Source: Actinomycetales bacterium JB111
Lineage (GTDB): Bacteria > Actinomycetota > Actinomycetes > Actinomycetales > Actinomycetaceae
Length of the DNA: 55,200 bases
Assembly: GCA_900163555.1 (NCBI GenBank)
Contig: FUHX01000064.1
Span: 1-55,200, forward strand
Reading direction: 5' to 3'
The translations under genes were made by a program, and so were the position numbers. Of the stretch, positions 1-11,214 are shown piece by piece. How positions within the stretch are numbered: position 1 is the stretch's first letter; each line of letters starts with the position of its first letter. The notes below the pieces were generated by a model. That model had not been told where the DNA came from, made no database searches, and saw nothing but the letters and a program-made list of their open reading frames with translations.

Positions 1-12
1 CAAACCACTCCG

Positions 13-50
13 CTCGAGCCCGGCCCCCAGTCATGGGGGCCGGGCTTGAG
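13..50. terminator. strong hairpin, probable terminator
   Basis: Arms at 13-29 and 34-50 pair over 17 positions (one G-T) around a four-base loop. There is no clear T-run on either side. It probably ends a gene lying outside the window, or the DoxX-like gene read leftward. The stretch 51-266 holds no supported gene. Confidence 0.55.
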
Positions 51-266
51 CCATTCCCGGGGCCTTACCCGCCGCACAGACCCCCACCGAGACCGATCGC
101 ACCTGGCCGTCACCTGGCTGGCCGCCCCCTGGGCGCATTTGAGTTCGGTCCACGGGTGCGGCGGCCTTGCTCTCCCGGCCCGGGCGCCGGTGAGTGCGTT
201 CGTGCCCGGCGAGGGGCGCGGATCTGGTTCTCGCTGTCGGATGGGGCGCGATCTTCTTCTTCGTGC

Positions 267-626
267 TCAGTTCACGAAAGCAACGATGAAGACCGCGACG
301 GACAGTCCGAGCATTCCCAGGCAGTTGACCCAGAACTCCCTGCCGGTGAAGTCGGCCCGGATGTGTGCTGCGGTGGCGGTCAGGAGATAGGCGATGACGC
401 CGATGTTGGCCGCACTGCCCATGCCGGGTAGCCAGACCCCTGCGAGGAGCCCTGTCGCGGCCAGCAGCTTGATGACGATGAGCGTCCACCACCAGTCGCG
501 GGGGAAACCGACCCCGTCGAGACAGTCCCTGATGAATGCCGCCGGGCGCACGGACATTGCTGCGTCGGCGATGAGCACGATCGCGAGGGAGACAGCGGCC
601 CACCACGGGTCCGGCGTCAGTGCCAT
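267..626 (-). CDS. DoxX-like family membrane protein
   Basis: A small integral membrane protein of 119 residues with four hydrophobic segments (about 8-25, 45-65, 69-86 and 98-117), the size and layout of the DoxX/DoxX-like family. These proteins are linked to quinone or thiol redox chemistry, but the biochemical role is usually unknown. The ATG at 626 lies just after the stop of the TetR gene and has a GGAGGA ribosome site overlapping that stop, so the two genes are probably translated as one unit. The regulator likely controls this gene along with itself. Family assignment rests on overall pattern, not on a catalytic motif. Confidence 0.7.
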   Translation of the reverse strand: MALTPDPWWAAVSLAIVLIADAAMSVRPAAFIRDCLDGVGFPRDWWWTLIVIKLLAATGLLAGVWLPGMGSAANIGVIAYLLTATAAHIRADFTGREFWVNCLGMLGLSVAVFIVAFVN

Positions 627-627
627 G

Positions 628-1227
628 TCATTCCTCCGGGCAGGCGCAGATGGCCTTGAATGTCGTGCGTAGTTGCTCGGACAGTTCCTGCAAGTCGTCC
701 AGGCCCTGTACCGCGGCAGAGATCATCGTCCCGACGTACGCGGCATAGAGGGCCTGTGCCCGTGGCCCGAGGTTCGCGGGAGGCGTGCACCCACTGGCCG
801 CCAGCTCACGGCCGAACTCGTCGACGAGGTGTGCCGCGAGAGTGGTGAACAGCCTGGAGCTGTGGCTCCCCGAGACGAGGATCGCGGCATAAGTTCGCGC
901 GAGCTCGGGGTCGTCGGTGAAGAGGTCCACGAAAGGCCGGACGATGGGGACCAGCCTGTCGGCGCAGCTGGCGGCCTCGACACGCAATGTGGTCGTCTCG
1001 CGTTCCGTGCGATCGAGGTGGACGGCTTCCACCTGGTCGTCCAGCACCCGGACGAGAAGGGTGTCCTTGTCTCCCACCGTCATGACGGTGCCGACGCTGA
1101 CCTGCGCCGCCTCCGCGATGTCTCGCACCGCGGTGCCGGCGAAGCCTCGCCTGCGGAACAGCCGGGAGGCTGCCTCGAGCACGCGTCGATGGGTAGCCTG
1201 CTTCAGTTCCTCGCGTGTGGGGGACAT
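628..1227 (-). CDS. TetR/AcrR-family transcriptional regulator
   Basis: A 199-residue DNA-binding repressor. The N-terminal helix-turn-helix (residues about 10-55) reads RRVLEAASRLFRRRGFAGTA, then VRDIAEAAQVSVGTVMTVGD, a standard TetR domain in which the usual YxYFxxKE after the recognition helix is degenerate (TVMTVGDKDTLL). The C-terminal part is a variable helical ligand domain with no recognisable specificity. The ATG at 1227 has a GAGGAGG site seven bases upstream. The neighbouring DoxX-like gene follows within two bases. Two overlapping inverted repeats just upstream (1245-1270) are probable operators, so autoregulation is likely. The inducer is unknown. Confidence 0.85.
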   Translation of the reverse strand: MSPTREELKQATHRRVLEAASRLFRRRGFAGTAVRDIAEAAQVSVGTVMTVGDKDTLLVRVLDDQVEAVHLDRTERETTTLRVEAASCADRLVPIVRPFVDLFTDDPELARTYAAILVSGSHSSRLFTTLAAHLVDEFGRELAASGCTPPANLGPRAQALYAAYVGTMISAAVQGLDDLQELSEQLRTTFKAICACPEE

Positions 1228-1243
1228 GGCCCGACCTCCTCGA

Positions 1244-1270
1244 GTGAACAGGTTCAGTGAATGCGTTCAC
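1244..1270. promoter_or_regulatory. probable TetR operator(s)
   Basis: Two adjoining inverted repeats lie 17-43 bases upstream of the TetR start: TGAACAGGTTCA (1245-1256) and GTGAATGCGTTCAC (1257-1270). Both contain GAA/TTC half-sites, as expected for a dimeric autorepressor. The match is by symmetry and position only. Confidence 0.5.
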
Positions 1271-1397
1271 GGTACGTCCTTCTTCTGCTCTCTGGGCGTG
1301 GCCGTGGGAGAGGGGCGTGGTTGCCCCTCGCTCTCAGTGGCGGCGACCGGCTCACGTGTCTTAGGTGTCGAGAACGTGAGCCAAGATGTGAGACGAA

Positions 1398-1426
1398 TCG
1401 ACCGGGTTGGCGGAGAGGCGTAGCAT
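1398..1426 (+). promoter_or_regulatory. candidate ilv promoter, leaderless for the leader peptide
   Basis: TCGACC (1398-1403), a 17-base spacer and TAGCAT (1421-1426) fit a sigma-70 promoter. Transcription would begin near 1432-1434, that is, on the ATG of the leader peptide at 1433, giving a leaderless leader mRNA. The region 1271-1397 shows nothing else I can name. Confidence 0.45.
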
Positions 1427-1432
1427 GTCAGC

Positions 1433-1477
1433 ATGTTCCTGGAGCGAATTCTTGTAGTTGGCCGCGCGGCCAACTGA
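1433..1477 (+). CDS. branched-chain amino acid leader peptide
   Basis: A 14-codon reading frame encodes MFLERILVVGRAAN and contains a run of Ile-Leu-Val-Val codons (1448-1459). This is the signature of an attenuation leader for ilvB operons; such leaders are known in Corynebacterium and Streptomyces. Its last codons lie inside a perfect 20-base palindrome (1456-1475), so a ribosome stalled on the ILVV codons would change the folding of the RNA ahead of the terminator at 1501-1532. No ribosome site is well spaced for this ATG, but the upstream -10 box suggests leaderless translation. An overlapping ten-codon frame from the ATG at 1425 has better spacing but no branched-chain codon run. Confidence 0.75.
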   Translation: MFLERILVVGRAAN

Positions 1478-1532
1478 CTCGAGTGCAGTTTCAGGTCGCG
1501 CCCCTCGATGCCCGCCGGGTCGAGGGGTTTTT
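1456..1532 (+). promoter_or_regulatory. ilvB attenuator: leader hairpin plus intrinsic terminator
   Basis: The perfect palindrome AGTTGGCCGCGCGGCCAACT (1456-1475) overlaps the end of the leader peptide. Downstream, CCCCTCGA (1501-1508) pairs with TCGAGGGG (1520-1527) and is followed by TTTTT (1528-1532), a textbook intrinsic terminator 84 bases before ilvB. TCGAG at 1479-1483 can pair with CTCGA at 1504-1508 and could act as a short antiterminator. The expected logic is: charged branched-chain tRNAs, leader translated through, terminator forms; starvation, ribosome stalls, readthrough into ilvB. Confidence 0.75.
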
Positions 1533-1615
1533 GTATGCCCGGCGGATCACTCGTCCCGAACCCGGGGCGGGGTGGGGTCGGCACCAACCGAGCCGGCTGC
1601 GAATGAGGAGGGACC

Positions 1616-3637
1616 ATGTCGAGTACGACGCCTAGCGCGCGGGATCACGCATCTGCGAACGATTCCGTCGTCGCCGCGAACCTGGGTCGCGATGCCGGGA
1701 CGTCGTCGGTCGTAGAGGTCGCGGACACGCCGCCCTACCGCCGCGCGACCCCTGGTATCGATCCCGTCGAGGCCGACATCCTCGCCACTGCCGCGGTCGC
1801 GGAGAAGGCGCTGACCCACGAGGCGTCCACCGGTGCCGTCGTGCGAGCCGGTCGCCTGGAGACGGTCCCCCGTGAGGCGACGATCAACGAGCCCTCGACC
1901 GGGGCGCGCAGCATCGTCCGCTCGCTCGAAGAGCTCGGCGTCGACGTGATCTTCGGGCTGCCCGGTGGGGCGATCCTTCCCACCTACGACCCGCTGTTCG
2001 AGTCGAGCAAGGTCCGACACATCCTGGTCCGTCACGAGCAGGGTGCCGGTCACGCGGCCGCCGGCTACGCGGCCGCCACCGGGAACGTCGGCGTCTGTAT
2101 CGCCACCTCCGGCCCCGGGGCGACGAACCTCATCACCGCGATCGGCGACGCGAACATGGACTCGGTCCCGATGGTCGCCATCACGGGACAGGTCGGCGCC
2201 TCGGTCATCGGTACCGACGCGTTCCAGGAGGCCGACATCGTCGGCGCGACGATGCCGCTGACCAAGCACTCGTTCCTCATCACCGACCCGGACGAGATCC
2301 CAGCCCGCATCGCCGAGGCGTTCCACCTGGCTGCCACCGGGCGTCCCGGTCCGGTCCTCGTCGACATCGCGAAGTCCGCGCAGCAGGCGGAGACCACGTT
2401 CTCCTGGCCGCCGACCCTCGACCTGCCGGGGTACAAGCCCACCATCAAGCCGCACGCCCGGCAGGTGAAGGAGGCCGCGCGCATGCTGGCCTCCGCCTCC
2501 CGGCCCGTCCTGTACGTGGGCGGCGGCGTCATCCGCGCCGAGGCCACCGAGTCGCTCATCGAGCTAGCCGACCTGTCCAACGCGGCCGTCGTCACGACTC
2601 TCATGGCCCGCGGGGCGGTTCCCGACTCGCACCCGAACCACATGGGCATGCCCGGCATGCACGGATCGGTGGGTGCGGTCTCCGCCCTGCAGAAGGCGGA
2701 CCTCATCGTCGCTCTCGGTGCGCGGTTCGACGACCGCGTCACGGGTCGGCTCGACAGCTTCGCGCCGCACGCCAAGGTCATCCACGCCGACATCGACCCG
2801 GCCGAGATCTCCAAGAACCGTCACGCCGACATCCCGATCGTCGGCGACCTCGCGTCCACGGTGCCCGCTCTCGTCGAGGCTCTCGGCAAGGCGCAGAAGC
2901 AGCACGGCGAGCCGGAGCTCACCGAGTGGTGGGACTACCTCAACGACCTCCGCTCCCGTTACCCGCTGGGCTGGAGCCCGACGAACGACGGCCAGCTCGC
3001 CCCGCAGCACGTCATCTCCCGCATCGGTGAGATCGCCGGACCGGACGCCGTGTACGTCGCGGGCGTCGGCCAGCATCAGATGTGGGCGGCGCAGTTCGTG
3101 GGCTACGAGAACCCCCGCACGTTCCTCAACTCGGGCGGCATGGGCACGATGGGCTACTCGGTCCCGGCCGCCATGGGCGCGAAGGTCGGCCTGCCGGACA
3201 CCCCCGTGTGGGCGATCGACGGCGACGGCTGCTTCCAGATGACGAACCAGGAGCTCGCCACGTGCGCGCTCAACCAGATCCCGATCAAGGTCGCGATCAT
3301 CAACAACAGCTCCCTCGGGATGGTCCGCCAGTGGCAGACCCTCTTCTACGACGGGCGCTACTCCAACACCGACCTGCACACCGGGCACGACACGGTTCAC
3401 ATCCCCGACTTCGTCAAGCTCGGCGAGGCCTACGGCTGCGTCGCCATCCGGGTGACGAAGGTCGAAGAGATCGACGCCGCCATCGAGAAGGCGATGTCGA
3501 TCAACGACCGTCCGGTCGTCATCGACTTCGTCGTCAGCCGCGACGCGATGGTCTGGCCCATGGTCGCCGCCGGCGTCTCGAACGACGACATCCAGTACGC
3601 GCGGGATCTGACGCCGGACTTCGAGAACGAGGACTGA
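1616..3637 (+). CDS. ilvB: acetolactate synthase, large (catalytic) subunit
   Basis: Acetohydroxyacid synthase condenses two pyruvates to acetolactate, or pyruvate with 2-oxobutyrate, the first common step to valine/leucine and isoleucine. The thiamine-diphosphate activating glutamate sits in [14 protein letters not shown], and the diphosphate/Mg motif runs from GDG ([20 protein letters not shown]) to IINN. At 673 residues it is longer than most homologs: the conserved core starts near residue 96 ([20 protein letters not shown]), so about 65 extra N-terminal residues of no recognised domain precede it. The ATG at 1616 follows GAGGAGGG at good distance, supporting the long form. It is the first structural gene of the operon and lies behind the attenuator; ilvN follows 10 bases later. 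Confidence 0.96.
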   Translation: MSSTTPSARDHASANDSVVAANLGRDAGTSSVVEVADTPPYRRATPGIDPVEADILATAAVAEKALTHEASTGAVVRAGRLETVPREATINEPSTGARSIVRSLEELGVDVIFGLPGGAILPTYDPLFESSKVRHILVRHEQGAGHAAAGYAAATGNVGVCIATSGPGATNLITAIGDANMDSVPMVAITGQVGASVIGTDAFQEADIVGATMPLTKHSFLITDPDEIPARIAEAFHLAATGRPGPVLVDIAKSAQQAETTFSWPPTLDLPGYKPTIKPHARQVKEAARMLASASRPVLYVGGGVIRAEATESLIELADLSNAAVVTTLMARGAVPDSHPNHMGMPGMHGSVGAVSALQKADLIVALGARFDDRVTGRLDSFAPHAKVIHADIDPAEISKNRHADIPIVGDLASTVPALVEALGKAQKQHGEPELTEWWDYLNDLRSRYPLGWSPTNDGQLAPQHVISRIGEIAGPDAVYVAGVGQHQMWAAQFVGYENPRTFLNSGGMGTMGYSVPAAMGAKVGLPDTPVWAIDGDGCFQMTNQELATCALNQIPIKVAIINNSSLGMVRQWQTLFYDGRYSNTDLHTGHDTVHIPDFVKLGEAYGCVAIRVTKVEEIDAAIEKAMSINDRPVVIDFVVSRDAMVWPMVAAGVSNDDIQYARDLTPDFENED

Positions 3638-3647
3638 GGGAACTGTC

Positions 3648-5254
<1,607 letters not shown>

Positions 5255-5280
5255 CCCGCAGGCCCCGCAGTCAGCGCACG

Positions 5281-5323
5281 CCCCGGCCCGGCTCTCCCGC
5301 TATGGGGATGAGCCGGGCCGGGG
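5281..5323 (+). terminator. inverted repeat between ilvC and leuB
   Basis: CCCCGGCCCGGCTC (5281-5294) pairs perfectly with 5310-5323 around a 15-base loop. No T-run follows, so it may be a partial terminator or an RNA-stability element that separates ilvBNC from leuB-ilvE-cimA output, rather than a full stop. Confidence 0.5.
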
Positions 5324-5414
5324 CGGCCCAGGCCACCGGCGGCCACCGAGGACGGCCCTCCTCCGACGAGGGAGAGGGCCGCACGACGACGAGATTTCTG
5401 ACGGAAGGACAGCG

Positions 5415-6485
5415 GTGAGCAACGAGCGCGAGATCGACCTAGGAGTGGTCGGTGGCGACGGGATCGGCCCGGAGGTCGTGGCCGAGGCTCTGAAGGTGGC
5501 GCGGGCCGCCCTGGAGGGCACCGGCGTCACCCTGCGGGAGACCCAGTACGACCTGGGCGCCGCCCGCTGGCACCGCACGGGCGAGACGATCACCGACGAG
5601 GAGGTCGACGCGCTGCGTGCGCACGAGGCGATCCTCCTCGGCGCCGTCGGCGACCCGTCCGTTCCCTCTGGGGTCCTCGAGCGCGGGCTGCTGCTCCGCC
5701 TCCGGTTCGCCCTCGACCACTACGTCAACCTGCGGCCGGCCAAGCTGCTCGCCGGCGTCGACAGCCCGCTCGCGAGCCCGGGGACCATCGACCTGGTCGT
5801 CGTCCGCGAGGGCACCGAGGGGCCGTACGTCGGCAACGGCGGGGCCCTCCGTGTCGGCACGCCCAACGAGCTCGCCACCGAGGTCTCCGTCAACACCGCC
5901 TTCGGCGTCGAGCGGGTCGTCCGCGACGCCTTCGCCCGCGCGCAGGCGCGCGAGCGCAAGAAGCTCACGCTCGTCCACAAGCACAACGTCCTCGTGCACG
6001 CCGGCCACCTGTGGCGGCGCACGGTCGACGCGGTCGCCGCGGAGTACCCCGAGATCGCCGTCGACTACTGCCACGTCGACGCCGCCATGATCTACCTCGT
6101 GACCGACCCGTCCCGGTTCGACGTCATCGTCACCGACAACCTGTTCGGCGACATCGTCACGGACCTGGTCGCCGCCGTCACCGGTGGCATCGGGCTGGCC
6201 GCCTCCGGGAACGTCAACCCCGACCGCACCTCCGCGTCGATGTTCGAGCCCGTCCACGGGTCCGCTCCCGACATCGCGGGTACCGGCAAGGCCGACCCGA
6301 CCGCGGCGATCCTCTCCGGCGCGCTCATGCTGGAGCACATCGGGCTGCCCGAGGTCGCGGCGCGCATCGAGCGCGCCGTCGAGGCCGACGTCGCCTCGCG
6401 CGCGGGCACGGTGCGATCGACCTCCGAGGTCGGCGACGCCATCGCCGCCGCGGTCGCCTCGTCCGCCGAGGGGGACGCGCGATGA
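5415..6485 (+). CDS. leuB: 3-isopropylmalate dehydrogenase
   Basis: Oxidatively decarboxylates 3-isopropylmalate to 2-oxoisocaproate in leucine synthesis (NAD-dependent) and could also serve the citramalate route with cimA. Features include the N-terminal [16 protein letters not shown], the substrate-loop arginines around [22 protein letters not shown], the catalytic-lysine region LVHKHNVL, and the metal-binding [11 protein letters not shown]. Its 356 residues are normal for the family. The GTG start at 5415 has GGAAGGA upstream. Its stop overlaps the ilvE start (ATGA at 6482-6485), showing translational coupling. Confidence 0.96.
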   Translation: MSNEREIDLGVVGGDGIGPEVVAEALKVARAALEGTGVTLRETQYDLGAARWHRTGETITDEEVDALRAHEAILLGAVGDPSVPSGVLERGLLLRLRFALDHYVNLRPAKLLAGVDSPLASPGTIDLVVVREGTEGPYVGNGGALRVGTPNELATEVSVNTAFGVERVVRDAFARAQARERKKLTLVHKHNVLVHAGHLWRRTVDAVAAEYPEIAVDYCHVDAAMIYLVTDPSRFDVIVTDNLFGDIVTDLVAAVTGGIGLAASGNVNPDRTSASMFEPVHGSAPDIAGTGKADPTAAILSGALMLEHIGLPEVAARIERAVEADVASRAGTVRSTSEVGDAIAAAVASSAEGDAR

Positions 6486-7630
6486 GCGCGTCCGGCCTTA
6501 CCCTCCCGGGGCTCGCGTCCGGCGACCTTCCGGCCGCCGCCGAGCTGCGCGGCCGCGTCGGTGGCAGCCGTAACCCGAACCCCGCCGACGCCGCCGCCTA
6601 CGCGGAGATCATGTCGACGCTCGCCTTCGGCAAGGGTTTCACCGATCACATGGTCCACTCCCGCTGGACGCCGTCGTCCGGGTGGGGCCCGCTCACCCTC
6701 GAGCCGTTCGGCCCGATCGAGCTGTCGCCCGCCGCGTCGGTGCTGCACTACGGCCAGGAGATCTTCGAGGGGCTGAAGGCCTACCGCTGGTCCGACGGCT
6801 CGATCCGTGCGTTCCGACCAGGCTTCAACGCAGCCCGGCTCGCGAACAGCGCGCGCCGGCTCGCTCTTCCGGAGCTGCCCGCCGAGGACTTCGTCGCGTC
6901 CATCGCGGGGCTCATCGAGGCGGACGAGCGCTGGGTGCCCACCGCCGACGGCGCCACGCTGTACCTGCGTCCGTTCGCCTTCTCGTCGGAGCCGTTCCTC
7001 GGTGTACGAGCGGGGCACCAGGTCGACTACTACCTCATCGGCTCGCCGGTAGGCCCGTACTTCGCGCACGGCTTCGAACCCGTCGACATCTGGGTCTCGT
7101 CGACCTACCACCGCGCGGGCGCGGGCGGCATGGGCGACGCGAAGACGGGCGGCAACTACGCAGCCTCGCTGCGCCCCCAGGCCGAGGCGTCGGACCGAGG
7201 CTTCGAGCAGGTCCTGTTCCTGGACGCATCGACGAACACCTACGTCGACGAGCTGGGCGGCATGAACCTCGTCGTCGTGGACGCGGACGGCACGGTCCGC
7301 ACGCCCAACCTCACGGGCACCATCCTCGAGGGCGGCACGCGCGACTCCCTCCTCACCCTGCTCGCGGACTCGGGCCGCGAGGTGCGGCAGGAGCCGATCG
7401 CGCTGGCCGACCTGCTGGCGGACATCCGTTCCGGATCGGTCGCGGAGGTCTTCGCCTGCGGGACGGCCGCCGTCGTGACCCCGGTCGGCCGGCTGGCCGG
7501 CGAGGACTTCGACGTGACGGTCGCGGACGGCCGCCCGGGACCGGTCACGACGAACCTCCACGCGCACCTGACCGACATCCAGTTCGGCAGGCGCGAGGAT
7601 GCGCACGGCTGGATGTACCGCCTGCTCTAG
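6482..7630 (+). CDS. ilvE: branched-chain amino acid aminotransferase
   Basis: A PLP enzyme that makes leucine, isoleucine and valine from their 2-oxo acids, with glutamate as donor (fold type IV). Lys221 in [13 protein letters not shown] is the expected Schiff-base lysine, and [10 protein letters not shown] with the downstream [10 protein letters not shown] segment are family motifs. The 382-residue length fits. The start was placed at the ATG overlapping the leuB stop; the frame stays open far upstream, but only as an antisense-type shadow of leuB. It is followed by cimA after 95 bases. Confidence 0.95.
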   Translation: MSASGLTLPGLASGDLPAAAELRGRVGGSRNPNPADAAAYAEIMSTLAFGKGFTDHMVHSRWTPSSGWGPLTLEPFGPIELSPAASVLHYGQEIFEGLKAYRWSDGSIRAFRPGFNAARLANSARRLALPELPAEDFVASIAGLIEADERWVPTADGATLYLRPFAFSSEPFLGVRAGHQVDYYLIGSPVGPYFAHGFEPVDIWVSSTYHRAGAGGMGDAKTGGNYAASLRPQAEASDRGFEQVLFLDASTNTYVDELGGMNLVVVDADGTVRTPNLTGTILEGGTRDSLLTLLADSGREVRQEPIALADLLADIRSGSVAEVFACGTAAVVTPVGRLAGEDFDVTVADGRPGPVTTNLHAHLTDIQFGRREDAHGWMYRLL

Positions 7631-7725
7631 GCGGGAGGCACGTTCACCCCGGCCACGGCGAGGGCACGCCGCGGCGGGGGAGCCGTCGGACAGCGACGGC
7701 AACGAGATCAAGTAGGTGCGAGGGC

Positions 7726-9315
7726 ATGACGAACGAACTGCACGTGTACGACACGACGCTGAGGGACGGCGCGCAGCAGGAGGGCATCAACCTCACGGTC
7801 GCCGACAAGCTGGCGATCGCGGCGCTGCTCGACGAGCTGGGTGTCGACTACATCGAGGGTGGCTGGCCGGGCGCGATCCCGCGCGACACGGAGTTCTTCC
7901 AGCTTGCCGCGAAGGAGCTCGACCTGCGGCACGCGAAGCTCGCCGCATTCGGCTCGACGACGAAGGCCGGCGTCGCTGCGGCCGACGACCACCAGGTGGC
8001 CGCGCTCGTCGAGTCGGGCGCGCAGGTCCTCACCCTCGTGGCGAAGTCCGACTCGCGGCACGTGGCCCGGGCGCTGAAGACCACGCCCGAGGAGAACCTG
8101 CGGATGGTGCGGGACTCGGTCACGCACCTGGTCGCCCTCGGGCGCGAGGTCCACGTCGACCTGGAGCACTTCTTCGACGGCTACCTCCACGACCCGGCGC
8201 ACGCGCTGGACGTGGCGCGCACGGCTCTCGATGCCGGGGCGACCACCGCGGTCCTGTGCGACACGAACGGCGGCACGCTGCCCGACGTCGTGCACCGGAT
8301 CGTGACCGAGGTGCGGGCCGGGACGACCGGCCGACTGGGCATCCACACGCACAACGACGCCGGGTGCGCGGTCGCGTCCTCGCTGTCCGCGGTCGACGCC
8401 GGGGTGACCCACGTCCAGGGCTGCATCAACGGCTACGGGGAGCGCACCGGAAACGCCGACCTCATCGCGGTGGTCGCCGCTCTCGAGCTGAAGAAGGGCA
8501 TGACCGTCCTCGGCGCGGACCGCCTCGCGGAGGCGACCCGTATCGCGCACCAGATCGCCGAGCTGACGAACATCCCGCCCTTCACGCGCCAGCCGTACGT
8601 CGGGTTCTCGACGTTCGCGCACAAGGCCGGCCTGCACGCGTCGGCGATCCGTGTCGACCCCGACCTCTACCAGCACATCGATCCGGCCGCCGTCGGCAAC
8701 GACATGCGCATGATCGTCTCCGACATGGCCGGGCGGGCGTCCATCGAGCTCAAGGGTCGCGAGCTCGGGTTCGACCTGGCGGGTCGGGGCGAGCTGCTCG
8801 GGCGCGTCACGGACCGCGTGAAGGCGGCCGAGGCGCGCGGGTACACGTACGACTCCGCCGACGCGTCGTTCGAGCTCCTCCTGCGCGAGGAGCTGGGGGA
8901 GGGGGACACGAGCGCCTACTTCCAGGTCGAGTCCTGGCGCGCGAACGTGACGGCCGTCGACGGCGGTCGGCGCTCCGAGGCCGAGGCCACCGTCAAGCTC
9001 CGCACCGGGCAGGGCCGCATCGTGCGGACCGGCGAGGGCAACGGCCCCGTCAACGCGCTCGACCACGCCCTGCGCGAGGCACTCGTCGGCGCCTACCCGG
9101 AGATCGAGGACTTCCTCCTCGTCGACTACCGGGTGCGGATCCTCGACGCCGACCAGGGGACCGACGCCACGATCCGCGTCCTCGTGCGCTTCACGGACGG
9201 TGTGCGGACGTGGGCGACGGTCGGGGTCGGCACCGACGTCGTCGAGGCGTCCTGGGAGGCCATCGTCGACGCCCTCGTGTGGGGGCTGATCCACGCGGAG
9301 GTCGCGCCGCGGTAG
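7726..9315 (+). CDS. cimA: citramalate synthase
   Basis: Condenses pyruvate with acetyl-CoA to (R)-citramalate, a threonine-independent entry to 2-oxobutyrate and isoleucine. It has the alpha-isopropylmalate synthase TIM barrel with DTTLRDGAQQEGINL at residues 9-23 and the metal-binding HTHNDAG, plus a C-terminal allosteric LeuA-type domain (about residues 380-529). The opening YDTTLRDGAQQEG and the 529-residue length match CimA of the homocitrate/citramalate group rather than LeuA. The ATG at 7726 has GAGGG just upstream. It ends the operon; a convergent gene ends 72 bases downstream with no evident terminator. Confidence 0.9.
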   Translation: MTNELHVYDTTLRDGAQQEGINLTVADKLAIAALLDELGVDYIEGGWPGAIPRDTEFFQLAAKELDLRHAKLAAFGSTTKAGVAAADDHQVAALVESGAQVLTLVAKSDSRHVARALKTTPEENLRMVRDSVTHLVALGREVHVDLEHFFDGYLHDPAHALDVARTALDAGATTAVLCDTNGGTLPDVVHRIVTEVRAGTTGRLGIHTHNDAGCAVASSLSAVDAGVTHVQGCINGYGERTGNADLIAVVAALELKKGMTVLGADRLAEATRIAHQIAELTNIPPFTRQPYVGFSTFAHKAGLHASAIRVDPDLYQHIDPAAVGNDMRMIVSDMAGRASIELKGRELGFDLAGRGELLGRVTDRVKAAEARGYTYDSADASFELLLREELGEGDTSAYFQVESWRANVTAVDGGRRSEAEATVKLRTGQGRIVRTGEGNGPVNALDHALREALVGAYPEIEDFLLVDYRVRILDADQGTDATIRVLVRFTDGVRTWATVGVGTDVVEASWEAIVDALVWGLIHAEVAPR

Positions 9316-9387
9316 CGGGTCTACGTCCGGCCCCGGTCGACCGCCCGTGCTCCTACCCGTGGCGTCCTCTGCCCGTGGACGCCCGAC

Positions 9388-10389
9388 CTACCCCTCCGCG
9401 AAGTGGAGGAGCTCGGACGGGTCGCCCTCGAAGGGCTCCGGGATGACTCCGTAGCGGTAGGTGAGGTCCGCCAGGATCTCCATGATGTCCTGCTCCGAGG
9501 GCGTCGAGAGTGCGGGCAGCCGCATCGCCGCGATGGTCTCGGCGGGAATGTCGGTGTGCTCCGCGAGCAGCTCGCGGTAGTAGTCCGGGTCGTCCATCAC
9601 GTACTCGTTGCCGCGGACGGTGGCCCGAGTGAAGGCTGCGAGCTCGTCGGGATGGGCGTCGACGTTTGCGCGGGTGGCGAAGTAGCCGGCGTGCGCGCGG
9701 CCCGGGTACGTGTCCGCGATCGGGTAGCCGATGACGTGTGCACCGCCGTCGAGGGCCTGCGTGAGGAGCGGTTCGATCGTGAACGCGGCATCGACCTGAC
9801 CGTCCGCCATGGCCTGCTCCATGCTGGGGAACGGCACCTCGACGAACTCGACGGTGTCCGGGTCGATACCCGCCTCCTCGAGCCAGGCGGACACCATGAT
9901 CGTGTTGATGCTCAGCAGGGTGGACACGGCGATCGTCGTGCCGCCCAGGTCGCCCGGCTCGGTCAGGGACTCGTCCATGCTCAGGACACCGAAGTCGCCG
10001 TGCTCGTCCCCGGGCAGGTTGGTCGCGTGGCTGATGGGAGCGCCGTCGTGCCCGAGCGCCACGAAGTCGAATCCGCGGGACGTCCCAGTGATCACGACGT
10101 CAAGCCCGCCGCTGCCGATGTCGAGATCGCCGGACTGGACGGCCGGGGCGATCGCGGAGGCGCCGGCCCCCGCCTGGTGGAGCGTGACCTCGAGGCCCTC
10201 GTCCTCGAAGAAGCCGAGATCCTCGGCCGCCCACAGGCCGGCGTCGGCCGCGACGCCGATGATGCCGACCGAGAGCGAGGCGGTTCCGGTGTCCGTGGCT
10301 TCGTCGTCGGAGCCGCAGGCGGCGATCGCGGTGAGGGGGACGGCGAGACTCGCCCCGAGGGCGAGCGCGCGGGTGCGTCGTGTCGTCAT
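9388..10389 (-). CDS. ABC transporter substrate-binding lipoprotein (NMT1/SsuA type), first
   Basis: A 333-residue extracellular solute-binding protein. The signal peptide ends in a lipobox (TAIAAC, Cys about residue 24), so it is membrane-anchored. The mature part opens with VGIIGVAADAGLWAAEDLGF, typical of the NMT1/THI5/SsuA fold used for sulfonates, nitrate, pyrimidine precursors and aromatic acids. It is the last gene of the eight-gene minus-strand operon. A second, only distantly similar binding protein is encoded five genes upstream, so the importer may accept two ligands. The ligand cannot be read from sequence. Confidence 0.87.
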   Translation of the reverse strand: MTTRRTRALALGASLAVPLTAIAACGSDDEATDTGTASLSVGIIGVAADAGLWAAEDLGFFEDEGLEVTLHQAGAGASAIAPAVQSGDLDIGSGGLDVVITGTSRGFDFVALGHDGAPISHATNLPGDEHGDFGVLSMDESLTEPGDLGGTTIAVSTLLSINTIMVSAWLEEAGIDPDTVEFVEVPFPSMEQAMADGQVDAAFTIEPLLTQALDGGAHVIGYPIADTYPGRAHAGYFATRANVDAHPDELAAFTRATVRGNEYVMDDPDYYRELLAEHTDIPAETIAAMRLPALSTPSEQDIMEILADLTYRYGVIPEPFEGDPSELLHFAEG

Positions 10390-10454
10390 GTCAGTCCTTG
10401 GAACGTCGGAGGATGGGGGTGCGTGCCTGGTGCGAAGGGGCTTCGGTGGTGCGG

Positions 10455-11198
10455 TTACCACCGGACGAGCGCGCGCTCGGCGATGCGGATGACCTGCTCC
10501 ACGAGCAGCAGGGTGATGATGAAGACGAGCAACCAGGCCAGCAGCGCCGTCATGTCGTAGACCCGGTAGCTCGCCCTGACCTCCCAGCCCAGCCCGCCGG
10601 GGAAGCCGAAGACCTCGCACAGGAACGCGACCTTCCAGGACAGGCTGAAACCGATCCGTCCCGCGGCGAGCATCGGCGGCACGAGGAACGGGATGTACAC
10701 CCCGGTCACGCGCTGGCGGAACGGTGCCTTGTACGACCGCGCCATGTCGTCGATCTCGGTGTCGAAGCTGCGGAAGGCGTCCCGGATGTAGACGCCGACG
10801 TCGGTCGAGATGGCGAACCCGACGATGAGCACGACCGTGAGGTTCGTGAGGCCGAGCATGGTCAGGCCGAGGAAGATGATGATGAGCGTCGGCGCGAACA
10901 TGGCGAGGTTGAAGACGCCACGCGAGTAGTCGCCGACCGCGGGGAAGGCGTGGACGAGCACGCCGTAGGCGACGCCGAGGGCGAAGCCGAGGACGAAGCC
11001 CATCGCCGTACGCCCGAGCGTGGCACCGAGCGGCCCCCATGCGCCGCCCGAGACGACGAGGTCCTTCAGCTCGACGAACACCTCGGTCGGTGGAGGGATC
11101 GCGGAGGACAGGTCGACCCAGGCGGCGACGATCGCCCAGACGACCACCGCGACGACGAGCGACGCGATCTGGAGGGAGCGTTCCTTGAGCTGTTCCAC
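10455..11198 (-). CDS. ABC transporter permease (SsuC/TauC type), second
   Basis: A 247-residue inner-membrane permease with about six membrane helices of the BPD_transp_1 family. The cytoplasmic coupling loop is visible in PFLVPPMLAAGRIGFSLSWK followed by the VAFLCEVFGFPGGLGW segment. The GTG start at 11198 has a GCAGGAGG ribosome site. The gene sits 16 bases after the ATPase gene and 65 bases before the final binding-protein gene. With the permease at 12025 it likely forms a heterodimeric channel served by the single ATPase. Confidence 0.87.
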   Translation of the reverse strand: MEQLKERSLQIASLVVAVVVWAIVAAWVDLSSAIPPPTEVFVELKDLVVSGGAWGPLGATLGRTAMGFVLGFALGVAYGVLVHAFPAVGDYSRGVFNLAMFAPTLIIIFLGLTMLGLTNLTVVLIVGFAISTDVGVYIRDAFRSFDTEIDDMARSYKAPFRQRVTGVYIPFLVPPMLAAGRIGFSLSWKVAFLCEVFGFPGGLGWEVRASYRVYDMTALLAWLLVFIITLLLVEQVIRIAERALVRW

Positions 11199-11214
11199 GG
11201 CTGCCTCCTGCCCG

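Noticed and set aside
31-606. Minus-strand 191-codon frame overlapping the DoxX-like gene
   Set aside because: Arg-rich shadow without hydrophobic or family pattern.
1271-1615. T-box riboswitch upstream of ilvB
   Set aside because: No T-box consensus or specifier-stem layout; a leader peptide with ILVV codons explains the region better.
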